From: Phytoactinopolyspora limicola
Lineage (GTDB): Bacteria > Actinomycetota > Actinomycetes > Jiangellales > Jiangellaceae
Length of the DNA stretch: 64,000 bases
Direction: 5' to 3'
Assembly (NCBI RefSeq): GCF_011320225.1
Contig: NZ_JAAOEN010000002.1
Coordinates: 310,584 to 374,583 of the forward strand
The translations under genes were made by a program, and so were the position numbers. Below, in pieces: positions 53,257 to 62,443 of the stretch. Numbering within the stretch: the first letter of the stretch is position 1; each line of letters begins with the position of its first letter. Below the pieces are notes generated by a model. That model made no database searches and had not been told where the DNA came from. It saw nothing but the letters and a program-made list of their open reading frames with translations.

Positions 53257-53309
53257 GCCCATATCATCCCGCGTGGCGGCCGGCATCATCCCGCGGGGCG
53301 CCCAGCCCG

Positions 53310-53442
53310 CCCCCACTCCCCGTGATCGTTAGCAGTTTTCCGCCCCCACTCCCCGTGATCGTTGCCGGGTTTGCGTCGCCATAGCGACCGGATGTTGAGT
53401 TCGATCACCGGGTTGGAGGGCAGATATCCGGCAACGATCACC
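53310..53442. repeat. GTGATCGTT palindromic repeat, copy 2
   Basis: It starts with CCCCCACTCCCCGTGATCGT, continues with AGCAGTTTTCCGCC, then repeats the first motif, followed by TTGCGTCGCCATAGCGACC, and ends with GGCAACGATCACC. About 70 bp are nearly identical to copy 3 at 54562, in direct orientation. The right half differs from copy 3. It lies upstream of the AbiEi-like gene. Confidence 0.85.
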
Positions 53443-53540
53443 GAAGTTGTCCACAGGTTTAGGCGCCGAGGAGCCAGAGTTTTCCACAACTGCCCAGCAA
53501 GGTCTTACGCAGACACAGCAGGCATCACACGCTCTTCGGC

Positions 53541-54557
53541 ATGGACGACGATCTCAAGCACCTGGCCACGACCCAACTCGACCTGATCACCCACACCCAA
53601 GCGCTACAGTCCGGCATGACGCCGTCGGCGATCCGGCACAAACTACGTAGCAAACGCTGGACTCGGATACTCCCAGGGGTCTATGCGATATTCAATGGCC
53701 AACTCACCCCGGCTCATCATGTCTACGCGGCATCGATGTACGGCGGCACGTCGGCCAGGATCACTGGTGCGCGCGCCTGTCAGCTCCTTGGACTGCGGTA
53801 CGTCCCCGACGACGAGGGCGTCCAGTTGCTGGCTCGCCCCGAGGACCGGCGACCCCAGGCCGGATTCGTTCGGATCATCGTCACGACGCGGCTACCGGGC
53901 TACCAGCTTTGGCGACCTTCACCCGCCGAGGCATCGGCATTCGTCAAACCCGTCCGGGTCGCCTCGGTGGCACGCGCCGTTATGGACACCTCTCGAACGG
54001 TCGGCCTCATCACTGCCCGCACCATCCCACGGCGCGCCAACGGACAACCGATTCTCACCGTCCCGGGGGCCGACGTCGCCTATCGCAAAGCCCTCCAAGA
54101 TGTGCGTGCCCTGACATGCGAAGCTATCCAGCGCGGCCTGACTACGGTTGACGCGCTCGCTGATGAGCTAGAGCACGGTCCACGTCGTGGCTCGGCGTTG
54201 GCACGTCGGGCGGTCGACGATGTGTCGGCGGGCTGCAGGTCGGCCCCTGAGTGCGAGCTACGGGACCTGATCGCGTCATCCGAGATCTTGCCAACTCCGA
54301 CGTACAACGGACCGCTTCCTGGGCTGCCGAATCTGGTTCCCGATGCCTATTTCTCGATCCGCAGGCTGATCGTCGAGGTCGACTCGGTGGAATGGCATCG
54401 ATTCGGAGACATGTACGAGAAGACCGAGCAGCGACGGGCTTTGCTCGCTTCACATGGCTGGCTCGTCATCCCGGTTTCACCGCAACGGCTACGTGCATGC
54501 CCCCATGATGTGCTGGCCGAGATCGAAGCGGCCTACCTGTCCGAACGTGCCGCCTAG
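53541..54557 (+). CDS. AbiEi-antitoxin-like N-terminal domain with DUF559-like nuclease domain
   Basis: A 338-residue protein. The N-terminal winged-helix part (DLITHTQALQSGMTPSAIRH, RWTRILPGVYAIFNGQLTPA) matches the type IV TA antitoxin AbiEi N-terminal domain found in many actinobacterial single genes. The C-terminal part (ECELRDLIASSEILP, NLVPDAYFSIRRLIVEVDSV, EKTEQRRALLASHGWLVI) resembles the DUF559/Vsr-type endonuclease fold, with Asp and EVD as possible catalytic residues. No toxin gene accompanies it. It is bracketed by two directly repeated palindromic elements. Confidence 0.82.
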   Translation: MDDDLKHLATTQLDLITHTQALQSGMTPSAIRHKLRSKRWTRILPGVYAIFNGQLTPAHHVYAASMYGGTSARITGARACQLLGLRYVPDDEGVQLLARPEDRRPQAGFVRIIVTTRLPGYQLWRPSPAEASAFVKPVRVASVARAVMDTSRTVGLITARTIPRRANGQPILTVPGADVAYRKALQDVRALTCEAIQRGLTTVDALADELEHGPRRGSALARRAVDDVSAGCRSAPECELRDLIASSEILPTPTYNGPLPGLPNLVPDAYFSIRRLIVEVDSVEWHRFGDMYEKTEQRRALLASHGWLVIPVSPQRLRACPHDVLAEIEAAYLSERAA

Positions 54558-54561
54558 ACCC

Positions 54562-54681
54562 GTGATCGTTAGCAGTTTTCCGCCCCCACTCCCCGTGATC
54601 GTTGCCGGGTTTGCGTCGCTATAGCGACCGGATCCCGGCGACGATCACGGGGAGTGGGGGCGGAAAACTGCTAACGATCAC
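54562..54681. repeat. GTGATCGTT palindromic repeat, copy 3, near-perfect 48-bp arms
   Basis: Arm 54562-54609 pairs with 54634-54681 with a single mismatch; the 24-bp centre contains GTCGCTATAGCGAC, itself a palindrome. The right end supplies the last three residues and the TAG stop of the DUF255 gene (54671-54673). Confidence 0.88.
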
Positions 54682-56719
54682 TGAACGACATCTGGGTGGC
54701 CAACTCCGCCACGTCACTGGCAGGTCGGGCACACACGAAATGACGGCACACGTACGCCGCCGGTGCATCGTCGACGAGGGGGCGCTGGCGAAGCAATGGC
54801 ACCATCGACGACGACGGATCCCGCGGGTCACCGGCCACAACGGCTGCCCCGGCCGCCGCCTGCCGCAAGGCGGCCTGGTGCAACTCCCAGGTGCGCGGAT
54901 CAGCAGGGTCGCCGACGACGGCCACCTCGACCGGACCGGCCAACAGCGCCTCGGCCGTCGCCAGGCCCCATCCGGCGAAGCGCGGGGCCTGCACGGCCAG
55001 GGCGTCATACACGCCAAGCGCCGCCTCCGCCGCTTCCCGATGCCGCGCCGAGCCCGTATACGCCGCGAACGTCAAGAGCGCACCTGCGGCCGCGGACCAG
55101 CCGGACGGGGTGGCGTTGTCGGTCGGGTCCTGCGGTCGGCGCACCCCGGCCAACCGGCTGTCAGTAGTGTCGTCGCCGGTGTCGAAGAACCCTCCATCCG
55201 GGTCGGCGAAGCGCCCGAGGACGGTGTCGAGTAACTGCTCAGCCAGGGACAACCAGGCCGGGTCGCCCGTAACGGCCAACAGGGCCAGGAATCCCTCGGC
55301 GAGGTCGGCATAGTCTTCGAGCACACCGTCGGGTTCGCCGACCACCCCGCGGCGCGATACTCGGCGCAGCCGCCCACGTTCGTCAAGGTGCACCCGGATG
55401 AGCAGATCCGCGCACTCGACCGCGGCGTCGACCCAGGCCGGCTCGTCAAACAGGGCACCAGCCTCGGCCAGGGCCGCGATGGCCAGGCCATTCCAGGCGG
55501 TGACGACCTTGTCGTCGAGTGCGGGCTGCGGTCTCTGCTCGCGAGCTGAGAGTAGGCGGGCGCGGACCCGTGCCCACCGATCCGGGTCGGCCGGGTCGGC
55601 TGGGAGCTGAAGGGTGGAATAGCCCCGCTCGAAGGTCCCGGCCTCGGTGACACCGAGGAGTTCGACGGCCCAGGCGGCGTCGGCGGCGTCGAGGGCTTCG
55701 TAGATGTTGGCCGGCGTCCACACGTAGGACGCACCTTCGGCCGGCTGACCGGACACGGGATCGACGGCGTCCGCGTCGAGGGCACTGGCGAACGCACCCT
55801 CCGCGGTCCGTAGGTCGCGCATCAGGAACTCGGCGGTCTCTCGTGCGACGCGGGCTGCCAGCGGCGAACCGGTGGCCCGCCACAGGTGGGTGTAGACGCG
55901 AAGCAACAACGCGTTGTCGTACAGCATCTTCTCGAAGTGCGGCACCACCCAGGCCTGGTCCACGCAGTAGCGGGCGAATCCGCCGGCCAGCTGGTCGTAA
56001 AGGCCACCGCGGGCCATCCGCTCAGCGGTACGTTCCACCATGTGCAGGGCGGAGTCGGAGGCGGTGCGGGCATGGTGCCGGAGGAGGAACTCCAGCACCA
56101 TGGACGGCGGGAACTTGGGTGCACCCCCGAACCCGGCGTGTTCCTCGTCGAACGAAGCGGCCAACCGGTGCACCGCGGCGTCGAGCTGTTCTGCCGACGG
56201 CGCTGGCCGTTCGGCAACGGTGCGCGGACCGTCCAGGCGCTGCGCGATCTCCTGCGAGGCGTTCTCCACCTGATCGCGCCGCTGTCGCCAGGCATCGGCC
56301 ACCGCCTCCACCACCTGGCGGAACGACGGCAGACCTGGGCGGGGCTGCGGCGGGTAGTACGTTCCGGCGTAGAACGGTTTGCCGGCGGGGGTGACGAACA
56401 CCGTCATCGGCCAGCCACCCTGACCGGTCAGGGCCTGCACCGCCTCCATGTACACGGCGTCGACGTCGGGCCGTTCCTCGCGGTCTACCTTGATCGCCAC
56501 GAACTGCTCGTTCAGGAGGGTGGCGATGGCCTCGTCCTCGAACGACTCGTGTGCCATGACGTGGCACCAGTGGCAGGCCGCGTAGCCAACACTGATCATC
56601 ACCGGCACATCCCGGCGCTCCGCTTCGGCGAAGGCGTCGTCGCCCCATTCCCACCAATCAACCGGGTTGTCTTGGTGTTGGAGGAGGTAAGGACTCGACG
56701 CGTTGCTGAGGCGGTTCAC
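54671..56719 (-). CDS. DUF255 thioredoxin-domain protein (YyaL/SSP411 family)
   Basis: A 682-residue protein. The N-terminal thioredoxin-like domain has [18 protein letters not shown], the active-site [35 protein letters not shown] and [20 protein letters not shown]. The rest is a six-hairpin glycosidase-like domain ([51 protein letters not shown]). Function unknown. The GTG at 56719 follows GAAGGA and gives the usual [11 protein letters not shown] start. Its C-terminal SDR and stop codon come from a repeat. Confidence 0.93.
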   Translation of the reverse strand: MNRLSNASSPYLLQHQDNPVDWWEWGDDAFAEAERRDVPVMISVGYAACHWCHVMAHESFEDEAIATLLNEQFVAIKVDREERPDVDAVYMEAVQALTGQGGWPMTVFVTPAGKPFYAGTYYPPQPRPGLPSFRQVVEAVADAWRQRRDQVENASQEIAQRLDGPRTVAERPAPSAEQLDAAVHRLAASFDEEHAGFGGAPKFPPSMVLEFLLRHHARTASDSALHMVERTAERMARGGLYDQLAGGFARYCVDQAWVVPHFEKMLYDNALLLRVYTHLWRATGSPLAARVARETAEFLMRDLRTAEGAFASALDADAVDPVSGQPAEGASYVWTPANIYEALDAADAAWAVELLGVTEAGTFERGYSTLQLPADPADPDRWARVRARLLSAREQRPQPALDDKVVTAWNGLAIAALAEAGALFDEPAWVDAAVECADLLIRVHLDERGRLRRVSRRGVVGEPDGVLEDYADLAEGFLALLAVTGDPAWLSLAEQLLDTVLGRFADPDGGFFDTGDDTTDSRLAGVRRPQDPTDNATPSGWSAAAGALLTFAAYTGSARHREAAEAALGVYDALAVQAPRFAGWGLATAEALLAGPVEVAVVGDPADPRTWELHQAALRQAAAGAAVVAGDPRDPSSSMVPLLRQRPLVDDAPAAYVCRHFVCARPASDVAELATQMSFSDR

Positions 56720-56859
56720 CCAGGTCCTTCGTCGTGTAGGCAGTGGCACGGATCAATCTCTACCAACCACGCTACCCGGGTGCCGCCGATTCACCGGAAT
56801 CACCGAACAATTCAGGCGAACATCCACCGGTGCCGACCATCCGGACCACGCAGGCATGG

Positions 56860-57312
56860 TCAGGAAGGGAACGCATCCTTCATCGCATCGGGATCGAGCG
56901 CCTCGTCGTTGATCTCGTTCAGGCTGTACCAGTTACCCGAGACGTCTCTGAACACTGCCTCCACACCGTACGGGCGGTCGGTCGGCTCCTGGAGGAACTC
57001 CACACCCCGAGCGGCAAGTACCTCGTAGGTCTTCCGGCAGTCTTCGGTGTGCCAAGCACCGCCGCTGAGCACACCCTTCGCCATCAGGGCCCGGATCATT
57101 GCCGTCGTCTCGTCGTCGTGTTTCGGTGCGCCCGGCACGGTCAACGCCAGCTGGAAGTCGGGGGCACCGGCCGGACCCACGGTCAACCACCGGTACCCGA
57201 CGCCCATTGTCAGGTCGTGCCGGACCTCGAAGCCCAGCTTGTCGACGAAGAAGGCCTTCGCTTCGTCGTAGTCATGGACATAGACGCCGGCCACGCCAAG
57301 TTTCGTGATCAT
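56860..57312 (-). CDS. VOC family protein (glyoxalase-like)
   Basis: A 150-residue VOC protein. VYVHDYDEAKAFFVDKLGFE near the start and VEAVFRDVSGNWYSLNEIND near the end are typical of the PhnB/glyoxalase-like proteins found after AraC regulators. It lies 55 bp downstream of an AraC-type gene in the same direction, a common pairing. Substrate unknown. Confidence 0.9.
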   Translation of the reverse strand: MITKLGVAGVYVHDYDEAKAFFVDKLGFEVRHDLTMGVGYRWLTVGPAGAPDFQLALTVPGAPKHDDETTAMIRALMAKGVLSGGAWHTEDCRKTYEVLAARGVEFLQEPTDRPYGVEAVFRDVSGNWYSLNEINDEALDPDAMKDAFPS

Positions 57313-57367
57313 TTCGCGCTCCTTGTATATCGAGTCCGCAGACGCGGCTGGATGAACACGATCGACG

Positions 57368-57874
57368 TTACGGCCGCGCGGTCACCGTTGGCTTCTCCGG
57401 CATTGCTCTGTGTGCCTCGACGTCCGGCGGCGGCGCGTGGTCAGCTGACGTCTGTGCCGACGGGCGCTTGGGTGGGGGTGCCGTCAGCATGAGCACGTAG
57501 CATCCAGGGATAGGGGGCGGCCCGGCCTGATGGGCCTCACGCTGATATTGCGCGGGTGACACCCCTACCAGTTCCCGGAACAAGCTGCTGAACGACCCCA
57601 GGCTCGAGAAGCCCACCAGGTGGCATACCTCGGTGACGGTTAAGTTGACCGAACGCAGTAGTTCTTGGCCGCGCTCGACCCGCCGTCGGGTCAGGTATCG
57701 GCCGGGCGTCTCTCCGTAGGCCGACCGGAACGCCCGGACGAAGTGAAACCGTGAATACCCCGCAGCCGCGGCGATGCGGTCGAGGTCGAGCGGCTCGGCG
57801 TAGCAGCGGTCGATGAGGTCACGAGCTTTGCGCACCGCTATCAGGGTTTCGACGGCGGTTCGACTGGCAGCCAT
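57368..57874 (-). CDS. AraC family transcriptional regulator, short form
   Basis: A 168-residue regulator consisting mainly of the two HTH motifs: LDLDRIAAAAGYSRFHFVRA with AYGETPGRYLTRRRVERGQE, and LTVTEVCHLVGFSSLGSFSS with ELVGVSPAQYQRE. No N-terminal sensory domain is present; instead a C-terminal Pro-rich tail of ~50 residues follows. It is probably in one operon with the VOC gene and regulates it. Confidence 0.92.
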   Translation of the reverse strand: MAASRTAVETLIAVRKARDLIDRCYAEPLDLDRIAAAAGYSRFHFVRAFRSAYGETPGRYLTRRRVERGQELLRSVNLTVTEVCHLVGFSSLGSFSSLFRELVGVSPAQYQREAHQAGPPPIPGCYVLMLTAPPPKRPSAQTSADHAPPPDVEAHRAMPEKPTVTARP

Positions 57875-57931
57875 GGTTCTTCAGTCTATTCGGGCCCACC
57901 GACACTATTCCCGACGCGATAAGGTCATGAC

Positions 57932-58891
57932 GTGACCGGATCAGCCGCTTGTTGCGGGGCCGCCCGCGACCCCGACCAGCCGTCCGCCGTCGCACCCGAC
58001 GCCACGATCCCTACCGGACCCGGCGTCGGCTCGGCGGGTATGGTCTTGCTGCCCGGCGGGGCGTTCATCATGGGAACCGACCGTACGGACGGTTACCCGG
58101 CGGATGGCGAAGGTCCGGCTCGCGAGGTGACACTCAGCCCGTTCTGGATCGATACCACCACCGTCAGCAATGAGAACTTCTCCACGTTCGCCGACGCGAC
58201 CGGATGGGTCACCGTGGCCGAGCGGCTCGGCACATCGTTCGTGTTCGCCGCGTATTTGCCCGCGAACTTCCCACCAACCCGCGCCGTCTCCGACGCACCC
58301 TGGTGGCGGGAAGTGCAGGGCGCTGACTGGCGGCATCCGGAAGGCCCCCAATCCACCATCGCTGACCGGATGGATCATCCAGCCGTCCATCTGACCTGGC
58401 GAGACGCGCGCGCCTACGCGAATTGGGCCGGCAAACGACTGCCCACCGAGGCCGAGTGGGAATACGCAGCCCGTGGTGGCCTCGTCCAGCAGCGGTACCC
58501 GTGGGGCGACCAACGCGAACCAGCCGGCGAACATCGCATGAACGTCTGGCAGGGGACGTTCCCCACAAGAGACACCGGAGCCGACGGCTACGTCGGCACC
58601 GCGCCGGTAGACGCCTACCCACCCAACGGTTATGGCTTATACAACACGACCGGCAATGTCTGGGAATGGTGCGCGGACTGGTTCGACCCGGTCTGGCATC
58701 GGGATGGCCCGCGAGTGGACCCGACCGGGCCGCCGTCGACCGGTCGTAAGGTGATGCGTGGCGGCTCACACCTGTGCCACGCGAGCTACTGCTACCGCTA
58801 CCGGGTCGATGCCCGCAGCTCGAACACTCCCGACAGTTCCGCCGGCAACATCGGCTTCCGCTGCGTTCGATCGGCCGACACCGCCAACTAA
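57932..58891 (+). CDS. Formylglycine-generating enzyme (SUMF1 family)
   Basis: A 319-residue copper-dependent oxidase that converts the active-site Cys of sulfatases to formylglycine. The family core has MVLLPGGAFIMGTDR, HPAVHLTWRDARAYANWAGK, RLPTEAEWEYAARGG and NVWEWCADWFDPVWHRDGP. The catalytic cysteine pair is in GGSHLCHASYCYRYRVDARS, which separates true FGE from mere SUMF1-fold proteins. No sulfatase gene lies nearby, so it must act on substrates encoded elsewhere. GTG start at 57932. Confidence 0.94.
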   Translation: MTGSAACCGAARDPDQPSAVAPDATIPTGPGVGSAGMVLLPGGAFIMGTDRTDGYPADGEGPAREVTLSPFWIDTTTVSNENFSTFADATGWVTVAERLGTSFVFAAYLPANFPPTRAVSDAPWWREVQGADWRHPEGPQSTIADRMDHPAVHLTWRDARAYANWAGKRLPTEAEWEYAARGGLVQQRYPWGDQREPAGEHRMNVWQGTFPTRDTGADGYVGTAPVDAYPPNGYGLYNTTGNVWEWCADWFDPVWHRDGPRVDPTGPPSTGRKVMRGGSHLCHASYCYRYRVDARSSNTPDSSAGNIGFRCVRSADTAN

Positions 58892-58962
58892 CCGTTTGAT
58901 GCGACGTCGGCTGGCACGATCAACGCCCCGCGTCCGTGCCCGGTGATCTCGGAGGGGCGGTG

Positions 58963-59214
58963 CTACTCGGCGGTCCGCTCGGAGCGGGAGACGCGCCGCT
59001 GTTCGCCACCCTCGGACTCGTCGAAACTGATCCGCCCGATCTGTTTGCGCATGCTCCGGTACAACACGATGACGACGAGGAGCAATGCGGCGACGATCCA
59101 GAAGGCGGCCGAACCAGCGCTCACCGACAGGCCGCCGACCTCTCCGGTGCGGCCATCACGGAACATTCCCACGGCCATCAACACGTCCACACCACTCACC
59201 TTACTCCCACCCAT
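58963..59214 (-). CDS. Small single-pass membrane protein
   Basis: An 83-residue protein of unknown function. A short N-terminal segment with MFRDGRTGEVGGLSVSAGSA leads to one membrane helix (AAFWIVAALLLVVIVLYRSM), followed by a charged C-terminus (RKQIGRISFDESEGGEQRRV). The start could be another in-frame codon up to 59241. It lies upstream-adjacent to nothing in its own direction except mca, about 100 bp away, and may share its transcript. Confidence 0.7.
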   Translation of the reverse strand: MGGSKVSGVDVLMAVGMFRDGRTGEVGGLSVSAGSAAFWIVAALLLVVIVLYRSMRKQIGRISFDESEGGEQRRVSRSERTAE

Positions 59215-59315
59215 GACGCCAGCCCGCGACGGTCTCCACATGCGGCGTTACGCGCCACTCAGCCACACCCTGGCGGTATCTCACGGTTCCCGGAGCTGTC
59301 AGCGGTTCGGCGCTG

Positions 59316-60188
59316 TCAGCGGTTCGGCCTGACCCCCGCGAACAGGTCGTTCTCCGGGAGTTCGGCGTCGACCATGGAACGGACCAACTCGTAGTCCTCG
59401 GTGGGCCAAGCGGCCTGGTGCACCGCCAGCGGTACCGCGAACCATGGCCCCTCGGGGTCGATCTGTGTGGCGTGCGCCAGCAGCGCCTTGTCTCGCACCG
59501 GGAAATACTCCGCACATTCGACCCGGGTGGTGATCCGCCGATCCCATGCCGGGTCCGGTTCCCACTCCTTCAACCGCTGCTCATAAGGAGACTCGAGACC
59601 ACGTCGGAGCATCTCTTCATGTAAGGCGACATGGCGCTGCCGGTGGAACGAGTGGTGGTAATACAGCTTGACGGGCTGCCAAGGCGGGCCCGCCTCCGGG
59701 TACAACGCGCCATCACCCGCGGCGTCGAACGCCGCCACGCTGATCTTGTGGCACATGATGTGATCCGGATGTGGGTAACCGCCGTTCTCGTCATAGGTGG
59801 TGACGACGTGTGGCCGGAACCGACGGATGGACTCGACCAGCCGGCTGGCGGCCCGCTCGACCGGCTCGGTGGCGAACGACCCCTCTGGCAGCGGGGGCGG
59901 CGGGTCACCTTCCGGGTACCCGGAATCGACGAAACCGAGCCATTCCTGCTCGACGCCGAGAATCTCGCGAGCACGGTCCATCTCCTGACGACGGATCTCG
60001 CTGATGTTGGCGAGGACGTCAGGCCGATCCATGTTCGGATTGAGGATGGATCCACGCTCACCACCGGTGCAGGTGACGACCAGAACCTCGACCCCTTCGG
60101 CCACATACCGGGCCGTCGATGCCGCACCCTTACTCGACTCGTCATCCGGATGCGCGTGGACGTGCATCAGCCGGAGTTGTTCTGCCAT
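59316..60188 (-). CDS. mca: Mycothiol S-conjugate amidase
   Basis: A 290-residue zinc amidase of the LmbE/MshB family. It cleaves mycothiol conjugates of toxins to mercapturic acids. The zinc motif is [16 protein letters not shown] with a third ligand in [33 protein letters not shown] is the Mca-type loop; MshB deacetylases differ here, and the length of ~290 fits Mca. Presence of this enzyme implies that the organism makes mycothiol, which is restricted to actinobacteria. Confidence 0.93.
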   Translation of the reverse strand: MAEQLRLMHVHAHPDDESSKGAASTARYVAEGVEVLVVTCTGGERGSILNPNMDRPDVLANISEIRRQEMDRAREILGVEQEWLGFVDSGYPEGDPPPPLPEGSFATEPVERAASRLVESIRRFRPHVVTTYDENGGYPHPDHIMCHKISVAAFDAAGDGALYPEAGPPWQPVKLYYHHSFHRQRHVALHEEMLRRGLESPYEQRLKEWEPDPAWDRRITTRVECAEYFPVRDKALLAHATQIDPEGPWFAVPLAVHQAAWPTEDYELVRSMVDAELPENDLFAGVRPNR

Positions 60189-60285
60189 CAGCTACCTCAA
60201 CCTCGTATCACCGGGCCCACGCACGCTCCGCGGCCCACCAAGAGATAATGGTGCCATTGACGACCGACAGCCTTCCGGAGCCCCG

Positions 60286-60711
60286 TTGACCAACCCCGAC
60301 ACAGATCCGATCGCCGCCCGGTACGGACGTGCCACTGAGCACCTGGGCCAGGGGGCAACGGAGTCTGGCCATCGGCGCCGCAATGTGATCATCATCGTCG
60401 TGGTCGCGGTGATCGCCGCGGTGGCTACCTGGCTCATCATCGACTCGCAGCGGGGCGCCATCCGGACCGCACTGCACTCGTGGCACGATCCGGTGGACGG
60501 CGTCATGCCGGTGACGGTGGAGGTGGATCGCTCCCCCAGTACCGCCCTCACCTGTCAACTCATCGCCGTCGACGCGCGGTTCATCGTGGTCGGCCAACTC
60601 GAGTTCGAGGTCCCGGCGGGTGAACCAGCGCGGCAACGGGTGGCCGTCGAGATCCCATTGCGCGGCGATGGCATCGCCCCTGAGCTGATCAGCTGCCAAC
60701 GGCAGGAATGA
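60286..60711 (+). CDS. DUF4307 domain membrane protein
   Basis: A 141-residue protein. An N-terminal cytoplasmic part (DPIAARYGRATEHLG) leads to one membrane helix (VIIIVVVAVIAAVATWLIID) and an extracytoplasmic beta-rich domain (PVTVEVDRSPSTALTCQLIA to APELISCQRQE) with two cysteines. This is the DUF4307 pattern, usually adjacent to mca in actinobacteria. The TTG at 60286 is supported by CGGAG 6 bases upstream; no ATG or GTG fits the frame. Confidence 0.82.
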   Translation: MTNPDTDPIAARYGRATEHLGQGATESGHRRRNVIIIVVVAVIAAVATWLIIDSQRGAIRTALHSWHDPVDGVMPVTVEVDRSPSTALTCQLIAVDARFIVVGQLEFEVPAGEPARQRVAVEIPLRGDGIAPELISCQRQE

Positions 60712-60901
60712 TTCGTCGCTCGATTCCCGCTGGACGGACTGCCAGCGCTTCTTCGTCGACATAACCTGGGGTTGGACGGCGATCCAGGTGCGCCGCGTGA
60801 GTTGGCCTCCGGCCTCGCGGGATCGCCAGCGAGCAGGCCGAGTTGGTACTGTTGTCTATTCTTCCTGAACTCGACGCTCACCGGGTCAAGGCCCGGTTCC
60901 G

Positions 60902-60927
60902 GACCACACCCTTCTCCGGGTGTGGTC
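60902..60927 (+). promoter_or_regulatory. Hairpin in the greA leader
   Basis: A perfect 10-bp stem (GACCACACCC 60902-60911 with GGGTGTGGTC 60918-60927) and 6-nt loop end 29 bp before the greA start, just upstream of the ribosome-binding site. It may act as an attenuator or pause site; E. coli greA is known to be controlled by an early leader terminator. No U-run is present. Confidence 0.55.
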
Positions 60928-60955
60928 TCGTAACGATAGGCAAGGAGCAGATGCT

Positions 60956-61465
60956 GTGACCGCTGCAAGCGACAATGTCGCATGGCTCACCGAAGACGCT
61001 TACAAGCGCCTTCAGGACGAGCTCGAGTATCTGATGGGACCGGCTCGCACCGAGATCGCCAAGCGCATCGAGGCCGCTCGGGCGGAGGGTGACCTCTCGG
61101 AGAACGGGGGTTACCACGCTGCCAAGGAAGAGCAGGGCAAGCAGGAAGCCCGGATCCATCAGCTGCAGCAGCTATTGCAGAGAGCCAAGGTCGGCGAGAC
61201 CCCTGCCGACGACGGCATCGTCGAGCCCGGCATGATCGTAGAGATCAAGTTCGCTGGCGACGACGAAGTCGAGCGATTCCTGCTTGGCTCCCGCGAGCTG
61301 GCCTCTCTCGATGAGTCCGTGGAGTTAGAGGTCTACTCCCCGCAGTCGCCGCTCGGCGCGGCGATCAACGGCAAGAAGGCTGGCTCCACGGCCTCCTATG
61401 AGGCGCCGAACGGGCGCACGGTGAAGGTGGAGATCCTCACTGTGAAGCCCTACACCGGCAGCTGA
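60956..61465 (+). CDS. greA: Transcription elongation factor GreA
   Basis: A 169-residue factor that enters the RNA polymerase secondary channel and stimulates transcript cleavage. The N-terminal coiled coil carries RTEIAKRIEAARAEGDLSEN and GGYHAAKEEQGKQEARI with the acidic tip residues. The C-terminal FKBP-like domain has VEIKFAGDDEVERFLLGSRE and SPQSPLGAAINGKKAG. The GTG at 60956 has AAGGAG 8 bases upstream. Confidence 0.96.
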   Translation: MTAASDNVAWLTEDAYKRLQDELEYLMGPARTEIAKRIEAARAEGDLSENGGYHAAKEEQGKQEARIHQLQQLLQRAKVGETPADDGIVEPGMIVEIKFAGDDEVERFLLGSRELASLDESVELEVYSPQSPLGAAINGKKAGSTASYEAPNGRTVKVEILTVKPYTGS

Positions 61466-61482
61466 CCAACAGACCGTTCATC

Positions 61483-61523
61483 GACACAGGGCCCGGAAGA
61501 CATGGTCTTCCGGGCCCTGTGTC
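61483..61523 (+). terminator. Strong stem-loop terminator of greA
   Basis: A perfect 19-bp stem (61483-61501 with 61505-61523) closes a 3-nt loop, 17 bp past the greA stop. The next gene on the minus strand ends at 61583, so the hairpin may serve both directions. No long U-run follows. Confidence 0.8.
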
Positions 61524-61582
61524 GTACCCCTTTCGGCTCGGCCACGTGGGGCAGCCGCGTTGCTGGCGCGCCTCCGAGTTGG

Positions 61583-62443
61583 CTACTTGCTGGCGGCTGC
61601 CTTGTACTTGCGGACCGCCAGGGGCGCGAAGACGCCGATGATCACGACACACCACAGCAGCGCCGCCAACACCGCATTCTGCATGGGCCAGGCGTCGGAG
61701 ACGATGATGCTCTGGTTGCCGAAGAGGTCACGAGCAGCCGCCACCAGCGCACTGATCGGGTTCCATTCAGCGATGTTGCGGACCACCGTCGGCATGGATT
61801 CCGGCGGCACGAACGCGTTGGAGAGGAAGACGACGGGGAACAGCCAGATCAGTCCTGCCGATGCGGCCACCTGCGGGTTCCCGACGGACAGACCGATGAG
61901 GGCGCCCACCCACAACATGGCGAACGCGAACAGCAGCATCAGGCCGACACCGCCGAGGAACGGCAGCACACCATTGTGCACCCGCCAGCCGACGATCAAG
62001 CCGCAGATCATCATGATGATCAGAACGACGAACTGACTGGCCAGGTCCGAGACGACCCGACCGGCAATTACACCCGAACGGGCCATCGGCAGTGAGCGGA
62101 ACCGGTCGATCAGACCCTTATGCATATCGTCCGCTAGGCCTACACTAGCCGGCGCCACCGCGAACGCCATGGTCTGCACGAAGATCCCGGCCATCAGATA
62201 TTCGCGATATGCACCGGCGATGTTCTCCGCACCGGGCACCTGGATGGCGCCACCGAACACGTACGCGAACAGCAGCACGAACATGATCGGTTGGATGAAC
62301 ATGTAGATCTGCGTGTCCGGTACCCGAAGGCCACCCCTGATGTTGCGCCAGGCGATGATCATCGTGTCGTTCAGCACCTGGCTCAAACCGCTGTTCTTCG
62401 GCGGCTGCGTCGTCGTGCTGGGTGTCAGATCGGTGGTGCTCAC
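61583..62443 (-). CDS. ABC-2 type exporter permease, DrrB type (second system)
   Basis: A 286-residue membrane subunit with six helices. The N-terminal ~25 residues are Thr/Pro-rich. The ABC-2 signature region is DDMHKGLIDRFRSLPMARSG, and FLSNAFVPPESMPTVVRNIA with EWNPISALVAAARDLFGN follows near the end. The start overlaps the stop of the ATPase gene by 4 bp. Substrate unknown. Confidence 0.92.
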   Translation of the reverse strand: MSTTDLTPSTTTQPPKNSGLSQVLNDTMIIAWRNIRGGLRVPDTQIYMFIQPIMFVLLFAYVFGGAIQVPGAENIAGAYREYLMAGIFVQTMAFAVAPASVGLADDMHKGLIDRFRSLPMARSGVIAGRVVSDLASQFVVLIIMMICGLIVGWRVHNGVLPFLGGVGLMLLFAFAMLWVGALIGLSVGNPQVAASAGLIWLFPVVFLSNAFVPPESMPTVVRNIAEWNPISALVAAARDLFGNQSIIVSDAWPMQNAVLAALLWCVVIIGVFAPLAVRKYKAAASK

